Positions 27,431-36,121 of a stretch of 57,808 bases of DNA are shown in pieces. The position numbers were made by a program, and so were the translations under genes. Location: assembly GCA_003859965.1 (NCBI GenBank), contig RQYR01000020.1, forward strand, positions 1-57,808, in the 5' to 3' direction. This DNA is from Comamonadaceae bacterium OH2545_COT-014 (GTDB lineage: Bacteria > Pseudomonadota > Gammaproteobacteria > Burkholderiales > Burkholderiaceae_C). Below the pieces are notes generated by a model. The model did no database searches and had not been told where the DNA came from. It saw nothing but the letters and a program-made list of their open reading frames with translations. The first letter of the stretch is position 1. Every line of letters begins with the position of its first letter.

Positions 27431-29656
27431 TTACCACGTGTAGCGCAGGCTGGCGCTCCAGTGCCGGCCCGGGCCGGCAAAGCAGCTCAGGCCACGGCCG
27501 GCGGGGGCACAGCTGGCCAGGTACTGGCGGTTGCCCAGGTTGCTGACGTTCAGGGCCAGCTGCAGGCCGTTCAGCGCGGGTTGCCAGTGGCCCAGGTGGT
27601 AGCGCAGGCCGGCGTCCAGCAAGGTGTGGCCAGGCACGCGCTGGGTGTTGGTTACGTCGGCCCAGGTGCTGGCCACATGCCGCGCCCCCAGTGACAGGCC
27701 CAGCTGGCCTTGCAGCAGGCGCCAGTCGAGCCAGGCGGAGGCCGTCAGGCGCGGCACGCCCACGGGGCTGTGGCCCTGCTCGCCGGGGATGTGGCTGCGC
27801 GTGACCTCGGCGTCCAGCCAGGTGAGTGCGCCGATGGCGCTCACGCTGCGCGTCAGCGCCGCACGGCCTTCCAGCTCCAGGCCGCGCACCTTGACTTCGC
27901 CGGTCTGCACCTGCTTGGTGGGCGGCGCGCCGGGCGTGGGGTCTTTGGTCAGCACGTTGCGGCGCGTGAGCTCGAAGGCCGCCGCGCTGAACAGCCAGGG
28001 CCGGCCGGCCGGCTGGTACTTGGCGCCCAGCTCGATCTGCCGCGCGGTGCCGGGCTTGAACGGGTCGCCATGCAGGTTGACGGCGGTGGTCGGCTCGAAC
28101 GAGGTGGCATAGCTGACGTAGGGCGACCAGCCATTGCCCAGGCGGTACATCAGGCTGGCGCTGCCGCTGGTCTTGCGGTTGACCTGCTCATGCACCGTGA
28201 CGCGGCCCTGGGGCAGCGCGGTGATGCGGTCATGGTGGCTGGCGCGGTCATGCCGCAGCCCCAGCTGGGCCAGCCAGGGGCCGGCTTCGAGCTGGTCTTG
28301 CAGGTACACGCCCGTTTGGCCCTGGCGGCGGCGCGCGTCGGAGCTGAAAGGCGGCGTGGCCACGGCCACGCCATAGACGGGCCGGCGCAGATCCAGCGGC
28401 AAGCCGGGCTGGCCGCTGCCGAACTGGCGCTCGGCCGTGCTGCGCTGCCAGTCCAGCCCGGCCAGCAGGGTGTGGCGCACCGGGCCGCTGTGCAGGCGCC
28501 AGCGCAGCTGGGTGTCGGTGTTCACGCCGCGCAGGCTTTCGTCGGCCGCGCTGGCCTGCCGCAGCATGACGGGGGAGGCCGGGCGGGGCAGCCCGCCGGA
28601 GAGGTTGCGGAAGCGCGAATCGGCGTCGAACCAGCGGCCCTGGTGTTGCAGGCTGAAAGTGTCGCTGAAGGCATGCTCCAGCCGCCAGCCCAGGCTGTTT
28701 TGGTCGCGGTCGAAGCGTTCGTAGCCCGGTTCGGTGGTCAGCAGGTGATACGGCAGGCGGCCCAGCACCGGGTGCGGCCGCAGGGTGCCTTCGGCGGGCA
28801 GGCCGTTGTAATGGCCGCTTTCCGGGTCGCGCTGCAGGTAGGCCTGCACCGTGAGGCGGGTTTGCGCGCGCGGGCGCCAGGTGAAAGAGGGGGCGAGCAG
28901 ATAGCGCCGCTCGCCCAGGCCGCTGGCGCTGCCAGCGTCGCGCGCCAGCGCGGTCAGACGCCAGGCCCAGGTTTGGTCTGCCCCGGCCACGCCGCCCAGG
29001 TCGGCGGCCAGCTCGCGCAACTGGTGGCTGCCCACGCGCAGTTGCACGTCGCGCACGGTGTCGAACACCGGGCGGCGGCTGATCTGGTTGACCAGCCCGC
29101 CGGGGTTGACCTGGCCGTACAGCACGGAGTTGGGGCCGCGCACCACGTCAATGCGCTCCAGCGCCCAAGGGTCGATGCCGGCAATCAGGTAGGACAGCCC
29201 GCGCGGCAGGCGCAGCCCGTCCAGGTAGCCGACGTAGTTGGCCGTCTGGCCGAAGCCGCCAAAACCGCGAATGAACACCGTGTCGTAACGCGGCGAGGCC
29301 CGCGCCTCGGACACCACGCCGGGCGTGTAGCGCAGCGCCTGCGCCACGCTGGCGGCGGCCTGGTCTTCCATTTGCGTGCGCGTGACGGTGGAAATGGAGG
29401 CGGGCGTGTCCGCCAGCCGGGTGTCGGTCTTGGTGGCCGTGGCGCTGCGGCGCGCCACGTAGCCGGGTGGCGACTGCCACTCCTCGCTGGTGGACGTGAC
29501 GGTCACGGCAGGCAGCTCGCGCGCTGCGTCCTCGTCATCAGCCGCCGGGGCTACGACCTGGGCAGACGTTGACGAGGAAACGGCCAGTAAGCCGGCCAGC
29601 AAGCAGGCGCGGGCCAGCGGATGGAGAAGATAAGGGATTGATGTCGTCATAAGCAT
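27431..29656 (-). CDS. TonB-dependent siderophore receptor
   Basis: A 741-residue outer-membrane gated channel of the FhuA/FpvA type. After a signal peptide (ending SSSTSAQ) a TonB-box-like ELPAVTVTSTS segment precedes the plug domain (TPASISTVTRTQMEDQAAAS, VFIRGFGGFGQTANYVGYLD, IDVVRGPNSVLYGQVNPGGL). The 22-strand barrel follows and ends in the aromatic SASLRYTW needed for assembly. A single cysteine pair (CAPAGRGLSC) lies near the C-terminus. It is divergent from a PchR-like regulator, so induction by its own siderophore is likely. The specific ligand is not readable. Confidence 0.92.
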   Translation of the reverse strand: MLMTTSIPYLLHPLARACLLAGLLAVSSSTSAQVVAPAADDEDAARELPAVTVTSTSEEWQSPPGYVARRSATATKTDTRLADTPASISTVTRTQMEDQAAASVAQALRYTPGVVSEARASPRYDTVFIRGFGGFGQTANYVGYLDGLRLPRGLSYLIAGIDPWALERIDVVRGPNSVLYGQVNPGGLVNQISRRPVFDTVRDVQLRVGSHQLRELAADLGGVAGADQTWAWRLTALARDAGSASGLGERRYLLAPSFTWRPRAQTRLTVQAYLQRDPESGHYNGLPAEGTLRPHPVLGRLPYHLLTTEPGYERFDRDQNSLGWRLEHAFSDTFSLQHQGRWFDADSRFRNLSGGLPRPASPVMLRQASAADESLRGVNTDTQLRWRLHSGPVRHTLLAGLDWQRSTAERQFGSGQPGLPLDLRRPVYGVAVATPPFSSDARRRQGQTGVYLQDQLEAGPWLAQLGLRHDRASHHDRITALPQGRVTVHEQVNRKTSGSASLMYRLGNGWSPYVSYATSFEPTTAVNLHGDPFKPGTARQIELGAKYQPAGRPWLFSAAAFELTRRNVLTKDPTPGAPPTKQVQTGEVKVRGLELEGRAALTRSVSAIGALTWLDAEVTRSHIPGEQGHSPVGVPRLTASAWLDWRLLQGQLGLSLGARHVASTWADVTNTQRVPGHTLLDAGLRYHLGHWQPALNGLQLALNVSNLGNRQYLASCAPAGRGLSCFAGPGRHWSASLRYTW

Positions 29657-30144
29657 GGTGAAAGCACTTTCCAGAAGTCTGCTTTGAACTCAGGGGGATG
29701 GTCAGCCTGGGCCGCGCCCGCACGCGCGTCCAAAGCCATGCGCAGGCATGCGGCGACGAGGCGCCGCACCAGTCGCACCAGTTCCAAGGGCTGTTCAGCG
29801 GCCTGGCACCCATGGGCAAGCCGCTGTCTGGAATGAGCCGCCAAGCGGCGCCCCGTCTTTTGTGCGCAGCGCATGTCGGGCCTGATGGCCCGGCGAGGCT
29901 TTGCAAGCGCTGCCAACCACCCCGATCTGCTGGACAGCCTGCCGTGCAGAAACGTTGCGCCAACGCTCAAGGCCCGAAGCGCCCCACGCGCCCTGCCGCC
30001 CCTGCGAGCGATGCCCTCCCTCCGTCGCTCTCCCTGAGCGTTGCGATTTGATAATCTTTCTTATTCATTTTAGGAACGCCCATCCCGCCAACTTTTGCGC
30101 CAAACGCAAAAAGATTTGCGCCATCGTCAACCACGCCAACCGCC
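29657..30144. other. Divergent regulatory gap between receptor and AraC-type regulator
   Basis: About 490 bp. I see no gene in it. The right third (30040-30120) is markedly A/T-rich, unlike the rest of the window, and holds the candidate Fur site at 30052. The left part has ordinary composition and no clear signal. Confidence 0.5.
30052..30070. promoter_or_regulatory. Possible Fur box
   Basis: GATAATCTTTCTTATTCAT matches about 11 of 19 positions of the Fur consensus, including the complete left GATAAT. It is placed ~75 bp before the regulator ATG and ~400 bp before the receptor ATG. Fur control fits the gene pair but the match is weak. Confidence 0.3.
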
Positions 30145-31185
30145 ATGCCCCAGCCGCCAGCGCCCGCGCTGATCGACCCTAGCCATCTCGACGCCCAAAG
30201 CCGCCATGCCGGCCACGCGTACCGCCTGCAAAGCCGCCACGCCGCGCGGCCCTTCGCCCTGCGCGGACAGGTGCAAACCCACGCCATGCCGGCTGGCGCC
30301 ACCTTGCATCTGGTGAACGTTCGGGACGAGCAAGCCCAGCAAGTGCAAATGCAGCTCAAGCCAGGCATCCGCATGGCCTGGGTGCTGCACGGCCGGGCGG
30401 ACGTGAGCTACGGCCCGCGCCACTTCACGCTGGGGCCGGCCGCGCACGCGCCCCGCCCGCGCCCGCTGGCCGCCAACGTGGTGGCGCTGGCAGAGGCCGA
30501 CCAGTTCACCCGCCGCGCCCGCGCGGGCGAACGTGAAGCCACCGTCAGCCTGTGCCTCACGCCGGAATGGCTGGACAGCCTGGGCGCGGCCGCGCCCAGC
30601 TCTGACGCCTTGCGCTCCGCGCAGGCATTTGCCAAGCAGCACCTGCGGCACGGCCAATGCCCAGTGCCGCCTGCGCTCCAGCCCCTGCTGGGCAGCCTGC
30701 TGGCGCCGCCCGTGCTGGAGCCCGCGCTGCACGCCCTTTATCTGGAAAGCGCCTTTCAGTTATTGGCCTGCCATGCCGTGCAGTCCATGCACGAGCTGGC
30801 CACGCGCACCCACAACGCCCCACCCGCCTCCCCGCCTCGCCTGACAGGCGCCCGCAGGCGGCAGATGGCGCAAGTGCGCGAGCTGCTGGACAGCGGCGCA
30901 GCCGACCGCTGGAGCCTGCATGCCATTGCGCGCGAGCACCACATGAGCGCTGCCACCTTGCAACGCCACTTTCAGCAAGTTCACGGGCAAAGCGTTTTCG
31001 AATACCAGCGCCAGCGCCGCTTGCAGCTGGCGCTGCACAGTCTGCAGCAAGGCGAAGCCGACATCGCCCAAGCCGCCGCCTTGGCGGGCTACCGCCACAC
31101 GGCCAACTTTTCCACGGCCTTTCGCAAGGCATTCGGCATCAGCCCCCGCCAGGCGTTGCGGCACATCCCGCCCGGCAGCCGCTGA
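30145..31185 (+). CDS. AraC/PchR-type transcriptional regulator
   Basis: A 346-residue regulator. The N-terminal ~200 residues resemble the PchR ligand domain (MQLKPGIRMAWVLHGRADVS, FTLGPAAHAPRPRP). The C-terminal AraC domain has two helix-turn-helix units: WSLHAIAREHHMSAATLQRH and DIAQAAALAGYRHTANFSTA, ending FRKAFGISPRQALR. PchR relatives sense ferric siderophores and activate receptor genes. Its position, divergent from the receptor, supports the same role here. The start lacks a strong ribosome site. Confidence 0.85.
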   Translation: MPQPPAPALIDPSHLDAQSRHAGHAYRLQSRHAARPFALRGQVQTHAMPAGATLHLVNVRDEQAQQVQMQLKPGIRMAWVLHGRADVSYGPRHFTLGPAAHAPRPRPLAANVVALAEADQFTRRARAGEREATVSLCLTPEWLDSLGAAAPSSDALRSAQAFAKQHLRHGQCPVPPALQPLLGSLLAPPVLEPALHALYLESAFQLLACHAVQSMHELATRTHNAPPASPPRLTGARRRQMAQVRELLDSGAADRWSLHAIAREHHMSAATLQRHFQQVHGQSVFEYQRQRRLQLALHSLQQGEADIAQAAALAGYRHTANFSTAFRKAFGISPRQALRHIPPGSR

Positions 31186-31234
31186 AATGGCGCCGCGCGC
31201 CTTCTGGCAAGAGGGGCGAAAAACCCATGCCCCG

Positions 31235-32599
31235 TTACCCGTCTCTGGCCGGCCCTCCGCCGCAGGCCACCGCCTGCGCACGGGCCGCGGCAATGGCCTG
31301 GCCGATCTGCGGGCCGCGCGCGCCTTGCGCGGCCGCCTGGCGGGCCACGGCGGCTGTATCCACCGCCTGCGCCACAGCCAGCGCCCCCAGCAGGCGGCCA
31401 CGCGGGGGATATGGAAGATGTGGGAAATGCGGCGCTTGCTCCCCCCCACTCGCGCCGACCTCCTCGACCTCCCCCACCGCGCGCCCATGCGCATCACATT
31501 CACATGCCAGCAGGGCATCGGCAAAGCGGGCGGGGCGGCGGAAAGCATCGCAGCGCTCCAGCAGCGCCACCAACCCGGCCGGGGTGAGCGCACCGCTGCC
31601 GTGGATGGCACGGTGTTCACGCGCCACCAGTTCCGCCAGTGCCTGGCAATCGGCTGGCACGCGCAGCCGGGCGCTGGCTGCGGCCAGCCAGGCCGTGTCT
31701 GGCGGCATGGGGGCGGATGACGCCGGCAGCGCTGGTGGCGCGGCAACCGCGCCGCTATCAATGCCATCGGCCAAGCCCACGCCGGAGGCCGCCTCCGCCT
31801 GCACCGGAAGCCGTGCCTGGGCCGGCGCCAGCATGAGGCAGGCGTAGCGCACGGCCAGCGGCGCCTGCAGGGCGGCCGCCACATCCAGCGTGCGCAGCAG
31901 GCGCCGCCCTGCCTGGACCCAGGGCGCCAGCGCCGCCACTTCAGGCAAAACCACGGCTAGCGCACCGCATGCGTGCAGCACTTCCAGCATGCGCGACGGG
32001 CGCGCCTGCATAAGCCCGCGCGACAGTTCCTGCCACACCCGCTCCGCCACCAAATGGGCCGCCTCGCCGTCAGCCACCATCTCGCGCAGCAGCGACTGGG
32101 TTTCCGGGGCAATGCGGAAATGATGGAAACGCGCGGCAAAACGCGCCAGCCGCAAGATGCGAACGGGGTCTTCGCGAAACGCGCCGGTCACATGGCGCAG
32201 CACGCCGGCGCGCAAGTCGCGCACGCCGTCAAAGGGATCAATGAGGCCAGAGGAGAGATCAACACATTTCAAGCCTTCAGGGCAATCCCAGTCTGCCTGA
32301 GCAGCTATTGAATTAATAGTAAGGTCACGCCGTGCCAAGTCTTCTTCCAGCGTCACATCGGGGCTGGCCAGCACCGTAAAGCCCTTGTAGCCGCGGCCGC
32401 TTTTGCGTTCGGTGCGGGCCAGCGCGTATTCCTCATGCGTTTGCGGGTGGAGGAACACAGGGAAATCCTTGCCCACGGGCACGAAGCCGCGCGCCACCAT
32501 GTCTTCCGGCGTAGCGCCCACCACCACCCAGTCGCGGTCTTGCACCGGTAAACCCAGAAGGCGGTCCCGCACCGCACCGCCCACCATGTAGATTTGCAT
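31235..32599 (-). CDS. cca: CCA-adding tRNA nucleotidyltransferase
   Basis: A 454-residue class II nucleotidyltransferase that adds or repairs the tRNA 3' CCA end. ATG 32599 gives the conserved start [16 protein letters not shown]; an upstream in-frame start adds 16 unlikely residues. DRDWVVVG carries the metal-binding aspartates; [30 protein letters not shown] and [11 protein letters not shown] follow. In E. coli the C-terminal HD phosphohydrolase has HPEID and an HD pair; the matching region here ([29 protein letters not shown]) lacks them, so phosphatase activity is probably lost. A dispersed-repeat copy lies inside the frame at 32264-32323 and encodes a ~20-residue insert after TINSI. Confidence 0.9.
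   Translation of the reverse strand: MQIYMVGGAVRDRLLGLPVQDRDWVVVGATPEDMVARGFVPVGKDFPVFLHPQTHEEYALARTERKSGRGYKGFTVLASPDVTLEEDLARRDLTINSIAAQADWDCPEGLKCVDLSSGLIDPFDGVRDLRAGVLRHVTGAFREDPVRILRLARFAARFHHFRIAPETQSLLREMVADGEAAHLVAERVWQELSRGLMQARPSRMLEVLHACGALAVVLPEVAALAPWVQAGRRLLRTLDVAAALQAPLAVRYACLMLAPAQARLPVQAEAASGVGLADGIDSGAVAAPPALPASSAPMPPDTAWLAAASARLRVPADCQALAELVAREHRAIHGSGALTPAGLVALLERCDAFRRPARFADALLACECDAHGRAVGEVEEVGASGGEQAPHFPHLPYPPRGRLLGALAVAQAVDTAAVARQAAAQGARGPQIGQAIAAARAQAVACGGGPARDG
32264..32323. repeat. Dispersed ~60-bp repeat inside cca, in frame
   Basis: Read on the minus strand, ACTATTAATTCAATAGCTGC is followed by TCAGGCAGA and GAAGGCTTGAAATG, matching the copies at 47840 and 49765. 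It encodes an extra segment [19 protein letters not shown] placed between the conserved RDLTINSI and [12 protein letters not shown] motifs. Confidence 0.65.
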
Positions 32600-32846
32600 G
32601 AGGCCAAGTGTAGAACCGCGCCACCGCCGGCCCCGCGGCACCGCCACAGCGCGACCAAGACGCTCAGCCCTGTGCCCAGACGTTTGCGCCCACGCGAAGC
32701 AGCCGCCTGAAACGTGCGACAGCCCTCACAGCCACCTGCACGGGCGCTGGCTAGAATGGCCGGTTTTCTTGTTTTGCGGCCTGCGCCACGCTTACACCGT
32801 TTGGCCGGTTGCGTTCTCTACTGTTCTTACCTACGGTTTTTTCCTC

Positions 32847-34115
32847 ATGGCATTGATCGTTCACAAATACGGCGGCACCTCGATGGGATCGACCGAGCGC
32901 ATCGCCAATGTGGCCAAGCGCGTCGCCAAATGGGCGCGCGCCGGCCACCAGATGGTGGTGGTGCCCAGCGCCATGAGCGGCGAAACCAACCGCCTGCTCG
33001 GGCTAGCCAAGGAACTGGCCCCGGCCCGGCAGGACGCCAGCTACCTGCGTGAGCTGGACATGCTGGCCTCCACCGGCGAACAGGTTTCCGTGGGCCTGCT
33101 GGCCATCGCCTTGCAGGCCGAAGGCGTACCCGCTGTCAGCTATGCGGGCTGGCAAGTGCCCATCAAGACCAGCAACGCCTACACCAAGGCCCGCATCGAC
33201 AGCATTGACGACCGCAAGGTGCGCGCCGACCTGGCCGCCGGCAAGGTGGTCATCATCACCGGCTTTCAGGGCGTGGACGCGGGCGGCAACGTGACCACGC
33301 TGGGCCGCGGCGGCTCCGACACCTCGGCCGTGGCCGTGGCGGCCGCGCTCAAGGCCGACGAATGCCTGATCTACACCGACGTGGACGGCGTTTACACCAC
33401 CGACCCGCGCGTGGTTCCCGAGGCGCGCCGCCTGCAAACGGTGAGCTTTGAAGAAATGCTGGAAATGGCCAGCCTGGGCAGCAAGGTGCTGCAAATCCGC
33501 TCAGTGGAATTCGCGGGCAAATACAAGGTGCCCATGCGCGTGCTCTCCAGCTTCACGCCTTGGGACATCGACATCAACGAGGAAGCCAAGTCCGGCACCC
33601 TGATCACTTTCGAGGAAGACGAACAAATGGAACAAGCTGTCGTTTCCGGCATTGCCTTCAACCGCGACGAAGCCAAGATCTCCGTGCTCGGCGTACCCGA
33701 CACCCCCGGCATCGCCTTCCAGATTCTGGGCGCGGTGGCTGACGCCAACATCGAGGTGGACGTCATCATCCAAAACTTGAGCAAGGACGGCAAAACCGAC
33801 TTCAGCTTCACCGTCCACCGCAACGACTACGCGCGCGCCATGGATCTGCTGAAGGAAAAAGTGCTGCCCGCCCTGGGCGCCGCCGAAGTGGTGGGCGACA
33901 CCCGCATCTGCAAAGTCAGTATCGTGGGCATCGGCATGCGCAGCCATGTGGGCGTGGCCAGCAAGATGTTCCGCGTGTTGGCCGAAGAAGGCATCAACAT
34001 CCAGATGATCTCCACCAGCGAGATCAAGACCTCCGTCGTCATCGACGAGAAATACATGGAACTGGCCGTGCGCGCCCTGCACCGCGCCTTCGGTCTTGAC
34101 CAAGCCAGCGCCTGA
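32847..34115 (+). CDS. lysC: Aspartate kinase
   Basis: A 422-residue aspartokinase catalysing the first step to lysine, threonine and methionine. ATG 32847 begins [19 protein letters not shown] with the conserved K-[FY]-G-G-[ST]-S motif. [20 protein letters not shown] and [14 protein letters not shown] are catalytic/nucleotide segments. Two C-terminal ACT domains (about 265-335 and 345-415, including [18 protein letters not shown]) mediate feedback by lysine and/or threonine. The length is normal for betaproteobacteria. It is transcribed away from cca and runs towards tRNA-Ser. Confidence 0.96.
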   Translation: MALIVHKYGGTSMGSTERIANVAKRVAKWARAGHQMVVVPSAMSGETNRLLGLAKELAPARQDASYLRELDMLASTGEQVSVGLLAIALQAEGVPAVSYAGWQVPIKTSNAYTKARIDSIDDRKVRADLAAGKVVIITGFQGVDAGGNVTTLGRGGSDTSAVAVAAALKADECLIYTDVDGVYTTDPRVVPEARRLQTVSFEEMLEMASLGSKVLQIRSVEFAGKYKVPMRVLSSFTPWDIDINEEAKSGTLITFEEDEQMEQAVVSGIAFNRDEAKISVLGVPDTPGIAFQILGAVADANIEVDVIIQNLSKDGKTDFSFTVHRNDYARAMDLLKEKVLPALGAAEVVGDTRICKVSIVGIGMRSHVGVASKMFRVLAEEGINIQMISTSEIKTSVVIDEKYMELAVRALHRAFGLDQASA

Positions 34116-34173
34116 GCCGAGAAAAATACGCTTCATCCACGCATTCTTTCTGGCATAATGCGAGCTTGTTTCA

Positions 34174-34266
34174 GGAAACGTGACCGAGTGGCCGAAGGTG
34201 CTCCCCTGCTAAGGGAGTATGGGGTGTAGAGCCTCATCGAGGGTTCGAATCCCTCCGTTTCCGCCA
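34174..34266 (+). tRNA. tRNA-Ser (GCU)
   Basis: A 93-nt class II tRNA with encoded CCA. The acceptor stem pairs GGAAACG with CGTTTCC, the anticodon arm is CTCCC-CTGCTAA-GGGAG (anticodon GCT), there is a long variable arm (TATGGGGTGTAGAGCCTCATC), and the T-loop is GGGTTCGAATCCC. A CATAAT -10-like box lies at 34154-34159. Its 3' end is shared with the reading frame of the phage repressor on the other strand, marking the integration point. Confidence 0.96.
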
Positions 34267-34575
34267 ATCCCCTTCCGGGAAAGCCGCCAGGATGGCCTTG
34301 AAGCCATCGGCGGCTTTTTTTTCGTCCTCGCGCTCGGACGATTCGAGGTCTTCAACCAGCGCCTTCATGAACGCGCGTGCGGGCTCTTCGCCCAGGATCG
34401 CGCGCAGCTTTCCGCGCACGCGCCAGTTAGCAGGCCGCTTGCCTTGTTTCATTTGAATGAGTGTTGGGCCTGTCGTGCCTATTGTTCGCGCCAGCTTGTT
34501 TAGCCCTCCGCACATTTCAGATGCGTTGTCAATTAGTTGACTGATTTGGTCAAGTGATTGCATTTTGCTATTCAT
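34234..34575 (-). CDS. Small phage repressor-like DNA-binding protein
   Basis: A 113-residue protein with a helix-turn-helix around residues 24-55 (GLNKLARTIGTTGPTLIQMK, then QGKRPANWRVRGKLRAIL), as in the Cro/CI-like regulators of filamentous phages. A charged C-terminal helix follows. The last ten codons (WRKRRDSNPR) are read from the complement of the tRNA-Ser T-arm and acceptor stem. A second start at 34563 (MQSLDQ) is possible; neither has a clear ribosome site. Paired TTGCAA repeats lie just upstream and probably form its operator. Confidence 0.75.
   Translation of the reverse strand: MNSKMQSLDQISQLIDNASEMCGGLNKLARTIGTTGPTLIQMKQGKRPANWRVRGKLRAILGEEPARAFMKALVEDLESSEREDEKKAADGFKAILAAFPEGDWRKRRDSNPR
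34280..34322 (+). terminator. Rho-independent terminator of tRNA-Ser inside the antisense repressor gene
   Basis: AAAGCCGCC (34280-34288) pairs with GGCGGCTTT (34309-34317); an inner GATGGC/GCCATC helix and a 6-nt loop complete the stem, and eight T follow. It starts 14 nt after the tRNA CCA. The same bases encode residues of the repressor on the minus strand. Confidence 0.85.
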
Positions 34576-34590
34576 TGAGATAGGCTACGA

Positions 34591-34620
34591 TTGCAATTTG
34601 CAATTAGTTGCAAGTTGCAT
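34591..34620. promoter_or_regulatory. Operator-like TTGCAA repeats between repressor and Rep genes
   Basis: TTGCAA occurs at 34591, 34598 and 34608, and TTGCAT at 34615. They form two 13-bp units (TTGCAATTTGCAA and TTGCAAGTTGCAT) 17 bp apart, 16 bp upstream of the repressor ATG. The layout fits binding by a dimeric phage repressor to its own promoter. Confidence 0.6.
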
Positions 34621-34951
34621 TTATCTTACCGGAGCCTGCATGCCCCCCTCAATTACGCCCGCCCCCTGTCCAAATCCCAGTGATCCGGCTGCCGTCGTCA
34701 TGCAGGCTCCGGCAGCCACCCGCAGCGGGGCGGGCACCCATTCTTGGCAACACATCCACACGGCAGCCCGTCGTGAATTGCTGACACGCGGCTTTTGGCT
34801 GAGCCGCCAGTTTGACTTTTTTGGCTACGGCCCATCGTTGCGCCAAGACGCCGCCCCTGCTGGGAGCGCTTGCGCGCACGGCGGGGGCGGCGTCCAAGCG
34901 CTCCCCGATGGTAATCACGGGAATCACGGGGAATCACGGGGAGAACCTCAA
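34621..34951. other. Phage intergenic region with candidate replication origin
   Basis: The Rep frame is open here but the translation is low-complexity, so I treat it as non-coding. It holds a perfect 14-bp inverted repeat (CCGGAGCCTGCATG at 34629-34642, its complement at 34699-34712) and three direct AATCACGGG repeats at 34913-34940 just before Rep. Such structures suit a rolling-circle origin and Rep binding; this is inferred. Confidence 0.45.
34913..34940 (+). repeat. Three direct AATCACGGG repeats upstream of rep
   Basis: Copies start at 34913, 34922 and 34932, so the spacing is 9 and 10 bp. They end 11 bp before the Rep ATG and overlap its GGGGAGA ribosome site. They may be Rep-binding iterons. 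Confidence 0.6.
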
Positions 34952-36121
34952 ATGACCCGTCCAACCCTTTCAGCCCTCGTCCTTGACGGCCAAAAAATCA
35001 AGCTGCGCCTCATGGCCGAAAGAAGCCAAGGCCAAAGCGTCTGTCACGTCGACTGGCTCCGGTTCACCACCAACCTGAGAGACGCCCCCCTTGATCTGGA
35101 CATCCTCTTTCCGCATGCGGCGGATGGCAACTACTGGGACATCAAACGCCATCAAGTCGCTCAGCACCTGCAAAAGCTGGAAGCCCAGCAATTCCAGCCC
35201 GCCGCACAAGCCTACAGCTTGGCAACCCGCATCGCGGAACAACTCGGCGAAGGCTTCGACGTTGACCCCGAAGTCAAGAAAGGCCACGACTTCTACGCCA
35301 AACGCTGGGTCATCACCCTGAACGGCAAAGAAGTGGGCTGGGTCGGCTTCGGAGCCAGCAGCGACAGCCCGAAGCAGAAAAAGCAAGCCGGGACGATCCA
35401 TGCCAACCTGTACGGCACTGCCTGCACCTTCGCCCGTCCAGGCTGGCGCACGTCCATCAGCCACCTCATCCGCGAAGTTCAGGCCACTATCACCCGTATT
35501 GACATCGCACTTGACTTCTTCGATGGCCGCCAAGGCGGCATTGACGCCATCAAGAGCGACTACATGGCCGGACTTTGCGACGTGGGCGGCAAGCGCCCCA
35601 AATGCAGCATGAACGGCGACTGGTGCAACGGCGCGGAACGCTCCTTCTACATCGGCAGCAAGGAAGCGGGCAAGCAAACCAACGTCTACGAAAAAGGCCA
35701 TCAGCTCTTTGGCCGTGACAGCGGCAGCAACTGGCTGCGCTTCGAACTGCGCTACGGCAACAAGCTGCGCGAAATCCCGGCCGATGCCCTCGAAGACCCG
35801 GACGCCTACTTTGCCGGTGCCAGCCAATGGCACGCCAGCGTACTGAGCGAGCAAAAGGCCCTGCAAGCAGTCAAGCCCATCCCCTGCGAAACCGAGCTTG
35901 CCCTGCAAAACGTCGAAGCCGAAGTCCGCCGAAAGGTCAACTGGTTTGAGCGAGTAGCTGGGGCCACCTTCAGCGTCAGCGCCTTGCCGGGTGATGTCCT
36001 TGCCCTGTTCTTGATGGCTGGGGGCGGCGTCGCGATCAACCTTTGGTTCGCGGCTATTTCGTTCAGGCTGGCCTATTGGTCTTTGACCAGGGTCACGCGA
36101 ATTGTGGGGGTGCAGTCGTGA
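34952..36121 (+). CDS. Inovirus replication initiation protein with a fused membrane-protein tail
   Basis: A 389-residue protein. ATG 34952 has GGAGA eight bases upstream and starts MTRPTLSALVLDGQKIKL. Segments CHVDWLRFTTNL, TITRIDIALDFFDG, and FYIGSKEAGKQTNVYEKGHQ followed by WLRFELRYGNK are those of the Rep_trans/RstA family, which nicks phage DNA to start rolling-circle replication. From about residue 350 the sequence changes character: DVLALFLMAGGGVAINLWFA and the following ISFRLAYWSLTRVTRIVG are hydrophobic and resemble the C-terminus of the small DUF2523 (pVI-like) protein that normally sits directly upstream of zot. The stop overlaps the zot start (GTGA). This suggests a deletion that removed the coat genes. 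The RstA core appears intact. Confidence 0.85.
   Translation: MTRPTLSALVLDGQKIKLRLMAERSQGQSVCHVDWLRFTTNLRDAPLDLDILFPHAADGNYWDIKRHQVAQHLQKLEAQQFQPAAQAYSLATRIAEQLGEGFDVDPEVKKGHDFYAKRWVITLNGKEVGWVGFGASSDSPKQKKQAGTIHANLYGTACTFARPGWRTSISHLIREVQATITRIDIALDFFDGRQGGIDAIKSDYMAGLCDVGGKRPKCSMNGDWCNGAERSFYIGSKEAGKQTNVYEKGHQLFGRDSGSNWLRFELRYGNKLREIPADALEDPDAYFAGASQWHASVLSEQKALQAVKPIPCETELALQNVEAEVRRKVNWFERVAGATFSVSALPGDVLALFLMAGGGVAINLWFAAISFRLAYWSLTRVTRIVGVQS

Noticed and set aside
30145-31185. AraC-type gene as regulator of the downstream cca or phage genes
   Set aside because: It diverges from the TonB receptor and has PchR-like features; cca is convergent and has no metabolic link.
34565-34951. N-terminal extension of Rep from ATG 34565
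   Set aside because: The translation is low-complexity, contains the repeats and inverted repeat of the control region, and a better ribosome site precedes ATG 34952.
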